A DNA stretch of 64,000 nucleotides from Paraburkholderia antibiotica (GCF_012927125.1 NZ_JABBFZ010000022.1:58457-122456), one strand, 5' to 3'; shown: positions 25,646 through 32,985, counted from the first letter of the stretch. Made by a program: numbers and translations. The notes: generated by a model from the letters alone, not told the origin.

Positions 25646-26649
25646 GCCGCATGCCCTCCACGCAATTCGCCGCGCTTGTGTTCGATCAGCGCGATCAGTT
25701 CGGCCGTGCCCTTTCCGTGCGAATGCACACCCAGGCGATCGGCTTCGGCCTTGAGCTGGTCGCCGGTCATCCCGCGCAACGGCGGCTTCACCACCTTTGG
25801 CGGCGCCAACGCCGTTTCGGCAACTGAAGCGATAAAGCCGGAATTGATCGCGCTGCGGTCGTGGTCGCGCGTGCGCTGCGCTACCGCGGCGTCATAGACC
25901 CGGCGCAGCTGCTCGGCCGTGACGCACAAGCCCTTGAGCGCAGCGTCGTCGGGACGGATGCGCGGTTCTTTCCCGCGCTCGCACTCCCACTGCGTCAGCA
26001 AGGCAGCAATTTCATCGACTGGCAACGACGACGACGCAGCGGAGTTATCCACAGCGCTACCCCGTATCAAGTTCCCTACGTCGTCGTTAGAACCTTTAGG
26101 TTTACTCCCTTCCTTTTCCTCTTCCACTTCCTTTTCCGTCAAGGAGTCCTCAGTGAGTAGTCCGTGAGTGTTCACGGAATGGTGCGGTTCTTCGGGTGGG
26201 GCATTCCGTGATACGTGGTCAAAATCCTCAGGCGAACCACGTGATTCGCTGTCGTTCGCTGTAGCCGGTGCCTGTGCTGTATTGGATGCAAGAGCGTGGC
26301 CAACGGCAGCTGCATCGCCTGAGAGCCACGGCGGCAACGGGATAGCCGATTTCGATTTGCGGTTGATGACTTGGTGTTTGGAGAAACAACGGATGTGCAA
26401 ATAGTCTGCACCGCTCACGGAGTACTCAATGAGCATTCCGTGAGTGATCAGTGATTGAATGAGCGGCTCGCAGTCGATCGCGTCGGCCGGGAAGATTTTC
26501 ATCTTCAGGCTCTTGGCAGACCTGCGCAGATTGCCGTTGTCGTCGGCGTGGTTCCACGTACCGATGAAGAACAGCCGTGTCGCGAAATCCAGTTCGACGA
26601 GCTTGTCATCGGTCCAGAAATCGGGCTTGATTGTGCGGATGCGGGCCAT
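25642..26649 (-). CDS. Phage replication protein (replisome organiser / initiator-like)
   Basis: The 335-residue protein starts MARIRTIKPDFWTDDKLVELDFATRLFFIG, the hallmark of a widespread phage family with an N-terminal winged helix (residues 1-110: LRRSAKSLKMKIFP, LITHGMLIEYSV, LHIRCFSKHQVI). The middle is Ser/Glu-rich and disordered, and the C-terminal part from ~residue 215 (EIAALLTQWECERGKEPRIRPDDAALK) resembles DnaT/O-type helicase-loading domains. It probably binds the phage origin and recruits the host helicase. No phage helicase or polymerase is seen in the window. Base composition in the linker is less GC-rich than in its neighbours. Confidence 0.8.
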   Translation of the reverse strand: MARIRTIKPDFWTDDKLVELDFATRLFFIGTWNHADDNGNLRRSAKSLKMKIFPADAIDCEPLIQSLITHGMLIEYSVSGADYLHIRCFSKHQVINRKSKSAIPLPPWLSGDAAAVGHALASNTAQAPATANDSESRGSPEDFDHVSRNAPPEEPHHSVNTHGLLTEDSLTEKEVEEEKEGSKPKGSNDDVGNLIRGSAVDNSAASSSLPVDEIAALLTQWECERGKEPRIRPDDAALKGLCVTAEQLRRVYDAAVAQRTRDHDRSAINSGFIASVAETALAPPKVVKPPLRGMTGDQLKAEADRLGVHSHGKGTAELIALIEHKRGELRGGHAA

Positions 26650-26700
26650 ACTAGCTCCCGATCCGCAATGAGAAGCGCTGGCCGAATGGCCGCGCGGAAT

Positions 26701-26916
26701 TTACTGCCCGCGCTTCGCGAGCGCCATCAACGCTTCCGCGACCTGCTCCGCGCAGTCGAGCGGAAATACGACCTCGCCTCGGACGATCTTCTCTGAGTTC
26801 TCGTCCATGCTGTTGACGATGATCTCGACCTTGCCGTCGTTCGTGGGCGCCACCATGATCTCCGGCCGCGCTTCGATAAGCAGCTCGAGCGGCGGCTGAT
26901 TCGTGTTTTCGGTCAT
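26701..26916 (-). CDS. Small phage protein, 71 residues
   Basis: The start is the ATG at 26916 behind GGAGAGGAATGCAGGT. The product MTENTNQPPLELLIEARP continues with a beta-like EIMVAPTNDGKVEIIVNS and a helical end CAEQVAEALMALAKRGQ. It looks like a genuine folded protein. A second frame (ATG at 27082 overlapping the methyltransferase stop) reads through this gene to 26651, but its composition is not protein-like. Function unknown. Confidence 0.6.
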   Translation of the reverse strand: MTENTNQPPLELLIEARPEIMVAPTNDGKVEIIVNSMDENSEKIVRGEVVFPLDCAEQVAEALMALAKRGQ

Positions 26917-27078
26917 ACCTGCATTCCTCTCCTGCCCGGTTAAAGGGTCGGGCAAGCGCGGCACGGCAGGCAAACGCCGCGCGCTGGTGGCCACCAGCCG
27001 CCCGACTGGAAGCGGCATGACAAGCCATGTCTGCGCGCGAATCGCTATTGGCCGGATTGTGTCGTTGATTGGTATTGG

Positions 27079-28935
27079 TCATGCAGAAGCCTGTTGCAGT
27101 ACACGCTCGTGCCTGAAATTCGCACCGATCAGGGCGGCCGCGACGTCGGGACAAACGCTGTTGCCGATCATGCGCACTTGCGACGACTTCGACAGAGGTT
27201 TGCCATTCGTCATCGGATCGAGCACATAGCTGTCGGGAAACCCTTGGGCCCGTGCCAGCTCGCGCGGCGTGAGCATCCGCATGCCGATGTCAGCGATTAC
27301 GTAGTCCTCGCCGTTCAGGGTCACGAGCCCGAAGCGGTCGTGCGTTGGAATCGTGCGCATCGGCTCGCGCAGATCGGCGCCGTCCTTCTCGTTGCCGTAG
27401 TACGCAATCAGGAATGCGCGGACCTCGCCGACGTGGCCGCCGCCCGCAGTAATGGTCGGCGCAGGATCGCGAACGTCCTGGCCGAACTGGTTGTTGCGCA
27501 GCTTGACAAGGTGAGAAACGGCGAGCGCTGTGTCGGCCTTGGCCGTGATCGTCGCCGCGGGCTCGCTCACGTCGCGCGGGCGCGACTGACCGGCGCGGCC
27601 GCCGCAGCCCACGAGTTGCGCAGTCACGAGCGAATGGTGATCGGTCGTCGTCACGGTGCCCGCCGGCACGTCGACGCGCGTCCCGGTGACGCCGCCGTAG
27701 TGCTTCGCGAGGAACGCCGCGACGAGCGCGTGTTTGCCGCCGCCCGCCACGACGGTGCCGAGCGGTTTGTCGAGGCCCGGCACGCGAGGCGCCTGCCCTT
27801 CGCGCTCGCCGTAGCCCATCTGGATCAGTGTCGCGCCGATCAGCGCCTGCTCGCCGCGGTGCGCGCCGGTCACAGTCGCGAGCGGCATGTCGACGTGCGC
27901 CGCGCGATCGCCGCCTTGGTGCGTCACATGCATGAGCGTCGGCGCGACGACGTACTTGTCGTTCGAACTCGTAACGGTGCGCAACGGCTCGTCGATACCC
28001 CAGACGTTCGGCCCACGACCGGTCGTCGTACTATGCGCGGTTGAGACAATGAACGGCGCCGGGCTGTTCACGACAAATTTCATGATGCCGCGCGCGATGC
28101 GTCGCAGTGTTGCGTCTTTCAGCGGCCGCTTGCGCTCGAAGATCGACGGACACGGGATGCTCCAGTCGATGCATTCCGCAGCCGTGCGCCACAGCGCCAG
28201 CTTGCGCGCGCGCACTGCGTCGGTTTTCGGGTCGCCGTGCGTCACGGCGGGCCAGGCGATCGGCAGACCGTCGCGGCGCGCGAACAGGTAGAGCCGTTTG
28301 CGGATCGTCGGCGCGCCGAAATCGCACGCGCGCAGCACGCGCCATTCGACGCGATAGCCGAGCCCGGCGCGCAGGCGCGCGATCGGAAAGTCGGCGCCGA
28401 GCGTTTCGAAAATCTCCTGCTCGTCGGGATGCCCTTCGGCCAGGCCGGTCGAGAGTGCGGACACGAAAGCGCGAAACGTGCGCCCCTTCTCGGCCTTGAT
28501 CGGGTGCCCGTCGTCATCCAGCGGGCCCCAGTCCTGAAATTCTTCGACGTTCTCGAGCCCAATGCACCGCGGCGACTGGAGCGCCGCCCACTTAAGCGTG
28601 ATCCACGCGAGCCCGCGTATCTTCTGCTCGCGCGGCTTGCCGCCCTTCGCCTTGGAGTGGTGTTTGCAGTCGGGACTGAACCACGCGAGTCCGATCGGCT
28701 GCTGTCGCGTGACGAAGCCGGGATGCACGGCAAACACGTCCTCGGTGTAGTGCGCTGTCTGCGGATGGTTCGCCGCGTGCATCGCGAGCGCTTCGCCGTC
28801 GTGGTTGATCGCGATGTCGATCGGACGGCCGAGCGCGCGCTCGATGCCCGTACTCGCGCCACCGCCGCCGGCGAAGTTGTCGACGATCAGTTCGGCGCCG
28901 AGGTCGAGCGACAGAGTGAAGGCGTCACGCTTCAT
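27079..28935 (-). CDS. C5-type DNA cytosine methyltransferase
   Basis: The product has 618 residues. Motif I is IVDNFAGGGGASTGIERALG (AdoMet binding) at ~16-35, motif IV is FSPDCKHHSKAKGG with the catalytic Cys in an S-P-D-C context instead of the usual PPC, motif VI is GLENVEEF, and the C-terminal motifs include ELARAQGFPDSY and IGNSVCPDVAAALI. A long central part from ~290 to 520 holds repeated blocks (P..T.T...G, such as PAATITAKADTALAVSHLV) and forms the target-recognition region. It probably protects phage DNA from host restriction; no cognate restriction endonuclease is evident. It starts by a 4-bp overlap with the 72-residue gene. Confidence 0.92.
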   Translation of the reverse strand: MKRDAFTLSLDLGAELIVDNFAGGGGASTGIERALGRPIDIAINHDGEALAMHAANHPQTAHYTEDVFAVHPGFVTRQQPIGLAWFSPDCKHHSKAKGGKPREQKIRGLAWITLKWAALQSPRCIGLENVEEFQDWGPLDDDGHPIKAEKGRTFRAFVSALSTGLAEGHPDEQEIFETLGADFPIARLRAGLGYRVEWRVLRACDFGAPTIRKRLYLFARRDGLPIAWPAVTHGDPKTDAVRARKLALWRTAAECIDWSIPCPSIFERKRPLKDATLRRIARGIMKFVVNSPAPFIVSTAHSTTTGRGPNVWGIDEPLRTVTSSNDKYVVAPTLMHVTHQGGDRAAHVDMPLATVTGAHRGEQALIGATLIQMGYGEREGQAPRVPGLDKPLGTVVAGGGKHALVAAFLAKHYGGVTGTRVDVPAGTVTTTDHHSLVTAQLVGCGGRAGQSRPRDVSEPAATITAKADTALAVSHLVKLRNNQFGQDVRDPAPTITAGGGHVGEVRAFLIAYYGNEKDGADLREPMRTIPTHDRFGLVTLNGEDYVIADIGMRMLTPRELARAQGFPDSYVLDPMTNGKPLSKSSQVRMIGNSVCPDVAAALIGANFRHERVLQQASA

Positions 28936-29150
28936 GCGACCTCCGGCACAAAGCCCGGCTGTCGCAAGCGGTTGCGCTGCACCTTCACGCCGTCGGCGAT
29001 CATTGCGCGCATCGCGGATTGCTCCTCGACCAGTTGGGATCTGGCATCGTAAATTACCTTATTTGAGGTAAATTTATCTCGTTTACGATTCGACGGCGCA
29101 ATCGGACAGTTCCGAAAATTGGTACACGTGATGAGAGAGGCGGCGTTCAT
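28932..29150 (-). CDS. Small early phage protein, 72 residues
   Basis: The ATG at 29150 overlaps the stop of the upstream gene; a longer frame would overlap it heavily. The product MNAASLITCTNFRNCPIA continues with a basic stretch SNRKRDKFTSNK and a helix ARSQLVEEQSAMRAMIADG. The part encoding residues ~22-35 is an AT-rich island with nested inverted repeats at 29047-29088. Function unknown; coupled by ATGA to the methyltransferase gene. Confidence 0.55.
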   Translation of the reverse strand: MNAASLITCTNFRNCPIAPSNRKRDKFTSNKVIYDARSQLVEEQSAMRAMIADGVKVQRNRLRQPGFVPEVA

Positions 29151-29425
29151 GATTGGCTGCCTCTTTCTGGTCCTGAATTGGACCCATTCATCAACGCGAC
29201 ACGGCGCCGACGCTCGACTAATCTGTCGATCTCGTCGCCGCATGCCCAGCGACACAGGATCTCGCGATGCAGTTCGGCCATGCTCATGCCTTCTGCGCGA
29301 GCGGCCGCGATCATGCGATCCTCGACGACCTCAGGCACGACTGTTTTCATCATCGAGACGAGCTTGCCGAGCGGGTGCGACATGCCCGAGCGCGCGAACA
29401 GCACTTCGTCGTCGTTGTCCGGCAT
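29147..29425 (-). CDS. Small early protein with possible ribbon-helix-helix-like segment
   Basis: The product has 92 residues from the ATG at 29425, which overlaps the stop of the Cro/YdaS-like gene. Residues ~28-62 (VVPEVVEDRMIAAARAEGMS) followed by MAELHREILCRWACG resemble the helix-turn-helix part of Arc/CopG-like ribbon-helix-helix proteins. The place directly after a Cro-like gene is that of YdaT or CII-type regulators, so a regulatory role is a reasonable guess. The C-terminus is Ser/Gly-rich. Confidence 0.6.
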   Translation of the reverse strand: MPDNDDEVLFARSGMSHPLGKLVSMMKTVVPEVVEDRMIAAARAEGMSMAELHREILCRWACGDEIDRLVERRRRVALMNGSNSGPERGSQS

Positions 29426-29691
29426 CACGCGGCCTCCGTTGACGCGGTCGGCACGGGCGGCGAACCAGGCGCGCCGATGAGTTCGGGCCAGATTTCGTAC
29501 CAGTCGGTCGGGCGAAGGTCTGGACGCGTCACTTCGCCAGAGGTTGCGGATTCGATAGCGCGGCATCGCGGAATGGGCACAGGCTGCTTGCCTTGCTTCC
29601 AATCTGAGATGTCGGATTCGTAGCCACCAATCTGCTTGGCCAGTTGACGAGCGCGGCCGCGCTTGGATGAGAGATAGGTTTTCAGGTCCAT
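29425..29691 (-). CDS. Cro/YdaS-like transcriptional regulator
   Basis: The 88-residue protein starts MDLKTYLSSKRGRARQLAKQ and has a helix-turn-helix at residues ~12-38 (GYESDISDWKQGKQPVPIPR), the pattern of YdaS/Cro-type regulators that tend to lie opposite the phage repressor. Here it is divergent from the repressor gene across an 84-bp region with three operators. It is probably the first gene of the leftward early operon and competes with the repressor for the operators. The C-terminal Pro-rich tail (WPELIGAPGSPPVPT) is typical for phage Cro homologues in this group. Confidence 0.82.
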   Translation of the reverse strand: MDLKTYLSSKRGRARQLAKQIGGYESDISDWKQGKQPVPIPRCRAIESATSGEVTRPDLRPTDWYEIWPELIGAPGSPPVPTASTEAA

Positions 29692-29701
29692 ACAGGAATA
29701 T

Positions 29702-29764
29702 TAGTGAAACACTATCTATAAGTAAATAGCGTTTCACACATTCACAAATATTAGTGTTTTGCTA
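29702..29764. promoter_or_regulatory. Three repressor/Cro operators between cro-like and repressor genes
   Basis: Three copies of a 13-bp site with inverted arms occur at a 25-bp pitch: 29702-29714 (TAGTGAAACACTA), 29727-29739 (TAGCGTTTCACAC, two mismatches) and 29752-29764 (TAGTGTTTTGCTA, one mismatch). The consensus is TAGYG-N3-CRCTA. The same site occurs three times at 31137-31196. Position between divergent regulators marks these as operators. Confidence 0.85.
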
Positions 29765-29775
29765 AACAATGTCAT

Positions 29776-30249
29776 ATGACGACGATTGAGAACGTGCGCC
29801 GCCGCCGGCTAGAAGAAGCAGTTCAGCTTGCAGGCGGGACATTGGAGGCCTTAGCCGATAGAGCCGGCTTGAGTGCGGCCTATTTGAGCCAGATCCGGAA
29901 TGCTCTGCCGGACACGAGAACCGGTAAACCCAAAGGGCTAGGAAGTAAGGCTGCGCGGAAGATCGAGCAAGCCCTCGGCAAATCTGAAGGGTGGATGGAC
30001 ATCGCCGACGAGGGTGAACTGGCTCTGTCGAACGACTCTCCTCACGGCTTGCCACGTCTTGAAAACCAAGGAAGCAATCCGCTTGACGCAGTAAGTGAAG
30101 CCGAACTGGTGAGTGCAATAGAAGTACTGCAAAAAGTACTCCGTGCGAAACGCAGTCCTCTTGCCAGTTCGGACGCGGCGGCGGAGGCCGACGTTGTCAC
30201 CTTCTCAGCAGGAGAACCGAAGCCTCGACGGGCGCGGAAAACTGGCTGA
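29776..30249 (+). CDS. Phage repressor (CI-like), helix-turn-helix, without peptidase domain
   Basis: The 157-residue protein has a helix-turn-helix at ~residues 20-45 (GGTLEALADRAGLSAAYLSQIRN) of the XRE type. A linker follows, then a helical C-terminal segment SEAELVSAIEVLQKVLR that may form dimers, and a basic Arg/Lys tail. It lacks the S24 LexA-like protease with Ala-Gly cleavage and Ser/Lys residues, so RecA-induced self-cleavage is not expected. ATG follows the operators by 11 bp and an in-frame upstream start is not evident. An intrinsic terminator follows at 30253-30275. Confidence 0.82.
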   Translation: MTTIENVRRRRLEEAVQLAGGTLEALADRAGLSAAYLSQIRNALPDTRTGKPKGLGSKAARKIEQALGKSEGWMDIADEGELALSNDSPHGLPRLENQGSNPLDAVSEAELVSAIEVLQKVLRAKRSPLASSDAAAEADVVTFSAGEPKPRRARKTG

Positions 30250-30252
30250 GCG

Positions 30253-30275
30253 TAGCCGCGAAAGCGGCTATTTTT
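30253..30275 (+). terminator. Intrinsic terminator after repressor gene
   Basis: The stem TAGCCGC / GCGGCTA with a GAAA loop (30253-30270) is followed by TTTTT and AT-rich sequence. It ends the repressor transcript. Confidence 0.88.
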
Positions 30276-30338
30276 ATGTTCGCGTAATAGTTAAAAATTA
30301 TTACGAATTCAAATTTTAAGACACGCACTATTGACTCC

Positions 30339-30812
30339 ATGAGCGATAAATATCGAATCGATCCGAAACATAAAATTGACCGTGTCTACAAAGTTGAGAA
30401 AAAAGAGACACAAGAACCTGAAATCAAGTTTGTTCGAAAACCACGAATAACCGACCAACAACTCGCCGTGATTTTGAAGGCACGGTATCCAAAATCAGAC
30501 GCAAATTTCAAGCGCGGGCTTATGGCGTTATCATCCGGCTGGAAAGCCTATAACGCGGTCTTTCTTAAATCATTCCGCAGAAATTTTGCCAACGGCTCAA
30601 TGGAGCAAGCTGGTCTATTGTTAGTGGAATCACTCCAGGCAGAGGGTTACACTGCTGAGGAAGCCTATTTAGGTTTCGAGTTGTATTTTCGAGCTTTTCC
30701 GAACTGGCGAGATGCCGAATCCATGTGGAGGCTATCCGCCGTAGATTTGACTAACCCGCAGCACGAAGCAAAGAAGCGAGCCGACGAATTCATAAATCGA
30801 GTGCGTTTGTAA
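30339..30812 (+). CDS. AT-rich accessory gene in the immunity region, 157-residue unknown protein
   Basis: The gene and its upstream 60 bp are visibly richer in A and T than all surrounding genes. The product begins MSDKYRIDPKHKIDRVYKV and is Lys-rich in its first 50 residues; the remainder is helical (WKAYNAVFLKSFRRNFANG, GYTAEEAYLGFELYFRAFP). No family is recognised, and there is no membrane segment or signal. It has its own position between two terminator/operator boundaries, typical of a lysogeny-expressed cargo gene (moron). Superinfection immunity or defence is a possible role, by position only. Confidence 0.7.
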   Translation: MSDKYRIDPKHKIDRVYKVEKKETQEPEIKFVRKPRITDQQLAVILKARYPKSDANFKRGLMALSSGWKAYNAVFLKSFRRNFANGSMEQAGLLLVESLQAEGYTAEEAYLGFELYFRAFPNWRDAESMWRLSAVDLTNPQHEAKKRADEFINRVRL

Positions 30813-30893
30813 ACTGATTCGATCGATACCTATACAGGATTCGGTTTGAAAAATAACGTGCCATGAAGAATCTGCGACTGAATCCGCCTCGAC

Positions 30894-31139
30894 GTGCGCG
30901 AGGCGCCGGTGAACGTCATTGATTTAACTTCTTACTTCCCGGGCCGCCGGCGCAAGCGCGACAATGCGCGCCTTAAAAATTCCGTCCCTGTCACCCTCCC
31001 GACGGATTGCATACTTATTGCCATCGAAGACGACGGAACGTATTCCGCGATGTTCCGCGGCCGCTTTGGCCGAGAACGGATGATGTCAATCAACGCCCTG
31101 AACGAAGTTGCTGCCCGCCGCTCCCGCGACGATAGCTAG
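30894..31139 (+). CDS. Small phage protein, up to 81 residues
   Basis: The frame may start at the GTG 30894 or at the GTG 30909 (VNVIDLTSYFPGRRRKRD), which has an AGGCG-like site before it. The product has a basic segment (PGRRRKRDNARLK) and a beta-like TDCILIAIEDDGTYSAMFRG. The stop TAG forms the first bases of the operator at 31137. Function unknown; regulatory or DNA-associated is possible because of the basic part. Confidence 0.5.
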   Translation: MREAPVNVIDLTSYFPGRRRKRDNARLKNSVPVTLPTDCILIAIEDDGTYSAMFRGRFGRERMMSINALNEVAARRSRDDS

Positions 31140-31196
31140 TGCAACACTAGTCACAAATTAGCGTTTCGCTATTGACACACAATTAGCGTTTCACTA
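31137..31196. promoter_or_regulatory. Second set of three repressor operators
   Basis: Three copies of the TAGYG-N3-CRCTA site lie at 31137-31149 (TAGTGCAACACTA), 31159-31171 (TAGCGTTTCGCTA, perfect palindromic arms) and 31184-31196 (TAGCGTTTCACTA), at 22- and 25-bp pitch. They match the set at 29702-29764. The middle copy abuts the -35 element and the third covers the spacer and start of the -10 element of the rightward promoter, so binding would block it. Confidence 0.87.
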
Positions 31197-31200
31197 TTCT
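31172..31200 (+). promoter_or_regulatory. Rightward early promoter under repressor control
   Basis: TTGACA at 31172-31177 and TATTCT at 31195-31200 are separated by 17 bp, a near-consensus sigma-70 promoter. The third operator of this set overlaps the spacer and -10 element. Transcription would start near 31207 and read the 31259-40701 operon. Confidence 0.8.
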
Positions 31201-31258
31201 TCACTCCATCGACAACGCACCACGCCTACCGGGCGCGGTGTCCAACGATGGGTGAACC

Positions 31259-31693
31259 ATGCAAAAGAAGATCAACACCAATCCGACCGCGAGCCGGCCG
31301 CTCGATCTGGTCAAAGTCACACGTCTCGGTGATTACTTTTTCGACATCGAGCTCGAAAACTCGACGCGCACGACAGACGACATGCTGGCGCGCGCCGAGC
31401 TGGTGAACCGGATCGCCCGGGAAAAATTCGACGCGAAGATTGCTGACCTGCAACCGCTTGACCTGATTGCTGCAATGCAGTCGTTCGACATGGGCGACGG
31501 CGAGGTTGTGTGTACGGCTTTCCTCGAAAGCGGTGCTGCACTGCGCACGCTGATCGCTGGCCGCTTCTTCGAACTGCTGGCGTCTGAGTGTTTCGAGCAG
31601 GCCGAAAAGGCCGTCCAGATGATCGAGCGCGACGACCTGCACGAGGATCTGCGGCCGGCGCATCGCACTTTCATCATCGCCGGGGTGCAGTGA
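31259..31693 (+). CDS. First gene of rightward early operon, unknown protein
   Basis: The 144-residue product starts MQKKINTNPTASRPLDLVKV and is mixed helix and strand (GDYFFDIELENSTRTTDDML, LRTLIAGRFFELLASECFE). No family is recognised. Being first after the repressed promoter, it may be an early regulator or host take-over factor. Its stop overlaps the ATG of the next gene by one base. Confidence 0.65.
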   Translation: MQKKINTNPTASRPLDLVKVTRLGDYFFDIELENSTRTTDDMLARAELVNRIAREKFDAKIADLQPLDLIAAMQSFDMGDGEVVCTAFLESGAALRTLIAGRFFELLASECFEQAEKAVQMIERDDLHEDLRPAHRTFIIAGVQ

Positions 31694-31812
31694 TGTCCGC
31701 ACTCGCAAGGGACTTGCTCGCGCTCCGCGCGCTGCCGGCGCCGCATGGCGCGCTGACGGAACACCTGATCCGCGAAATCGCGTGCGACCTCATTGCGCGA
31801 GGTGCCGCGTGA
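31693..31812 (+). CDS. Small protein, 39 residues
   Basis: ATG at 31693 shares its A with the preceding stop (TGATG). The product MSALARDLLALRALPAPHGA and a helical end (EHLIREIACDLIARGAA) suggests a short amphipathic helix. The gene ends by overlapping the GTG start of the next gene (GTGA). Short, but tightly embedded in the operon; function unknown. Confidence 0.5.
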   Translation: MSALARDLLALRALPAPHGALTEHLIREIACDLIARGAA

Positions 31813-32288
31813 GCGCAATGCAACATGCCTTCGATCAGGCGAGCGGCGTCAAAACGCCGTGGAACCCGTCGCGCCGCGCAACTGCCCGCGTGACGAACCC
31901 GCTGCCGCAACCGACCATTTGCCCGCACTGCGGGTCTGCTGTCGAACTGGTGAGCAATTCGCACATCTACGGCCGCGAGTATGGCGAGTGGCCGTGGGCG
32001 TTCCGCTGCACCGACAACGAGTGCGACAGCTACGTCGGGCTGCACCCGTTCACTGGCATCCCGCTCGGCACGCTCGCCAACGCCGCGACGCGCGCAGCTC
32101 GAAAGCGTGCAAAGAACGCCTTTAATCCGCTGTGGCAAGACGGCGGCCAGTTCAAGCGCGGCGAGGCGTACGCGTGGCTCGCGGGTCAGCTCGGCATCAC
32201 CGACGTATCGACCTGCCATATCGGCTGGTTCGACGTGGCGATGTGCAATCGCGTTGTGCAGGTCGTTCGTGCTCGAGGTGCCGCATGA
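31809..32288 (+). CDS. DUF3268-type zinc-finger protein
   Basis: The start is a GTG at 31809 overlapping the previous stop. The 159-residue product contains CPHCGSAVELVSNSHIYGRE near residue 38, then a second Cys pair in CTDNECDSYVGLHPFTGIP, with LGTLANAATRAARKRAKNAF and YAWLAGQLGI after it. This Cys pattern and the PFTG...GTLA block match the DUF3268 zinc-finger family found in phages. Probably a DNA-associated protein; the role is not known. Confidence 0.78.
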   Translation: MSAMQHAFDQASGVKTPWNPSRRATARVTNPLPQPTICPHCGSAVELVSNSHIYGREYGEWPWAFRCTDNECDSYVGLHPFTGIPLGTLANAATRAARKRAKNAFNPLWQDGGQFKRGEAYAWLAGQLGITDVSTCHIGWFDVAMCNRVVQVVRARGAA

Positions 32289-32806
32289 GCACGATCGGAC
32301 GTTTGTGCCAGCATTGCGGCGAGCCCTTCACCGCACGTCTCGCCGATGTGGCTCGTGGATGGGCAAAGTTCTGCTCGAAGCGCTGCAAAGCGATCGAGCA
32401 GGAATCGCGGACTGGCCAGCACGCCAAGCATGTTGCGAGAAAAGCTTCGGCACCGCGCATTCGAACCAACGTACCGGTCGGCGGATGGCAGTGGCGTGAC
32501 TCGAAGGGCGAGTTCCACTATCCGGCGAACATGGAAACGCGCCACCTGTTCTATACGCTCCGGATGATCTGGAACAACTTCATGCCGGCTGATGCGCGGG
32601 TCGGTGCGGTCAAGCTGTACGAGTTCGGACGTTTTTATACCCGCGACTATCTCAAGCAGGCCATCTATCGCATCGCGGAAGAACTGGCGAAGCGCGACGA
32701 CATGCGGCCCGAATGGGCCGCCCAACTCTTGCAGATGCGCGCGTGGTTCGGTTCGGCACACCTCTCGATCTCGACAGGGCCGTTGTCGGTGGAGCGTGCC
32801 GCATGA
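32285..32806 (+). CDS. Zinc-finger phage protein, 173 residues
   Basis: ATG at 32285 overlaps the preceding stop (ATGA). Residues 8-34 (CQHCGEPFTARLADVARGWA ... FCSKRCKA) form a C2C2 zinc finger. The rest reads HLFYTLRMIWNNFMPADARVG and YLKQAIYRIAEELAKRDDM, helical and without family match. This kind of protein is common in Burkholderia phage early operons. Function unknown. Confidence 0.68.
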   Translation: MSTIGRLCQHCGEPFTARLADVARGWAKFCSKRCKAIEQESRTGQHAKHVARKASAPRIRTNVPVGGWQWRDSKGEFHYPANMETRHLFYTLRMIWNNFMPADARVGAVKLYEFGRFYTRDYLKQAIYRIAEELAKRDDMRPEWAAQLLQMRAWFGSAHLSISTGPLSVERAA

Positions 32807-32985
32807 GCATCCGCCTCTTACTCGGCCGCATACCCGGCGATAACGCACTGCTCACCGCCTGCCCGCGCGATCGCCGTCACTTTCGGCGATGCGTTCGCGC
32901 CGTCGTGGCCATGCTCACCTACGGCGTCGCCGCCGGCACTTTCCTCTGGCTCGTCGTCGCGCTGCGCGCTGGTGGTGGCGCGTGA
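32803..32985 (+). CDS. Small membrane protein, 60 residues
   Basis: ATG at 32803 overlaps the previous stop (ATGA), and the TGA overlaps the next ATG. The N-terminal half is basic (CPRDRRHFRRCVR); residues ~34-56 form one hydrophobic helix (AVVAMLTYGVAAGTFLWLVV). This arrangement suggests an inner-membrane protein with a cytoplasmic basic N-terminus. Possible superinfection or host-modulating role; holin function is less likely because of its early-operon position. Confidence 0.5.
   Translation: MSIRLLLGRIPGDNALLTACPRDRRHFRRCVRAVVAMLTYGVAAGTFLWLVVALRAGGGA

Noticed and set aside
32803..32985. Holin assignment for the 60-residue membrane protein
   Set aside because: Only one membrane helix, early-operon position and no neighbouring endolysin.
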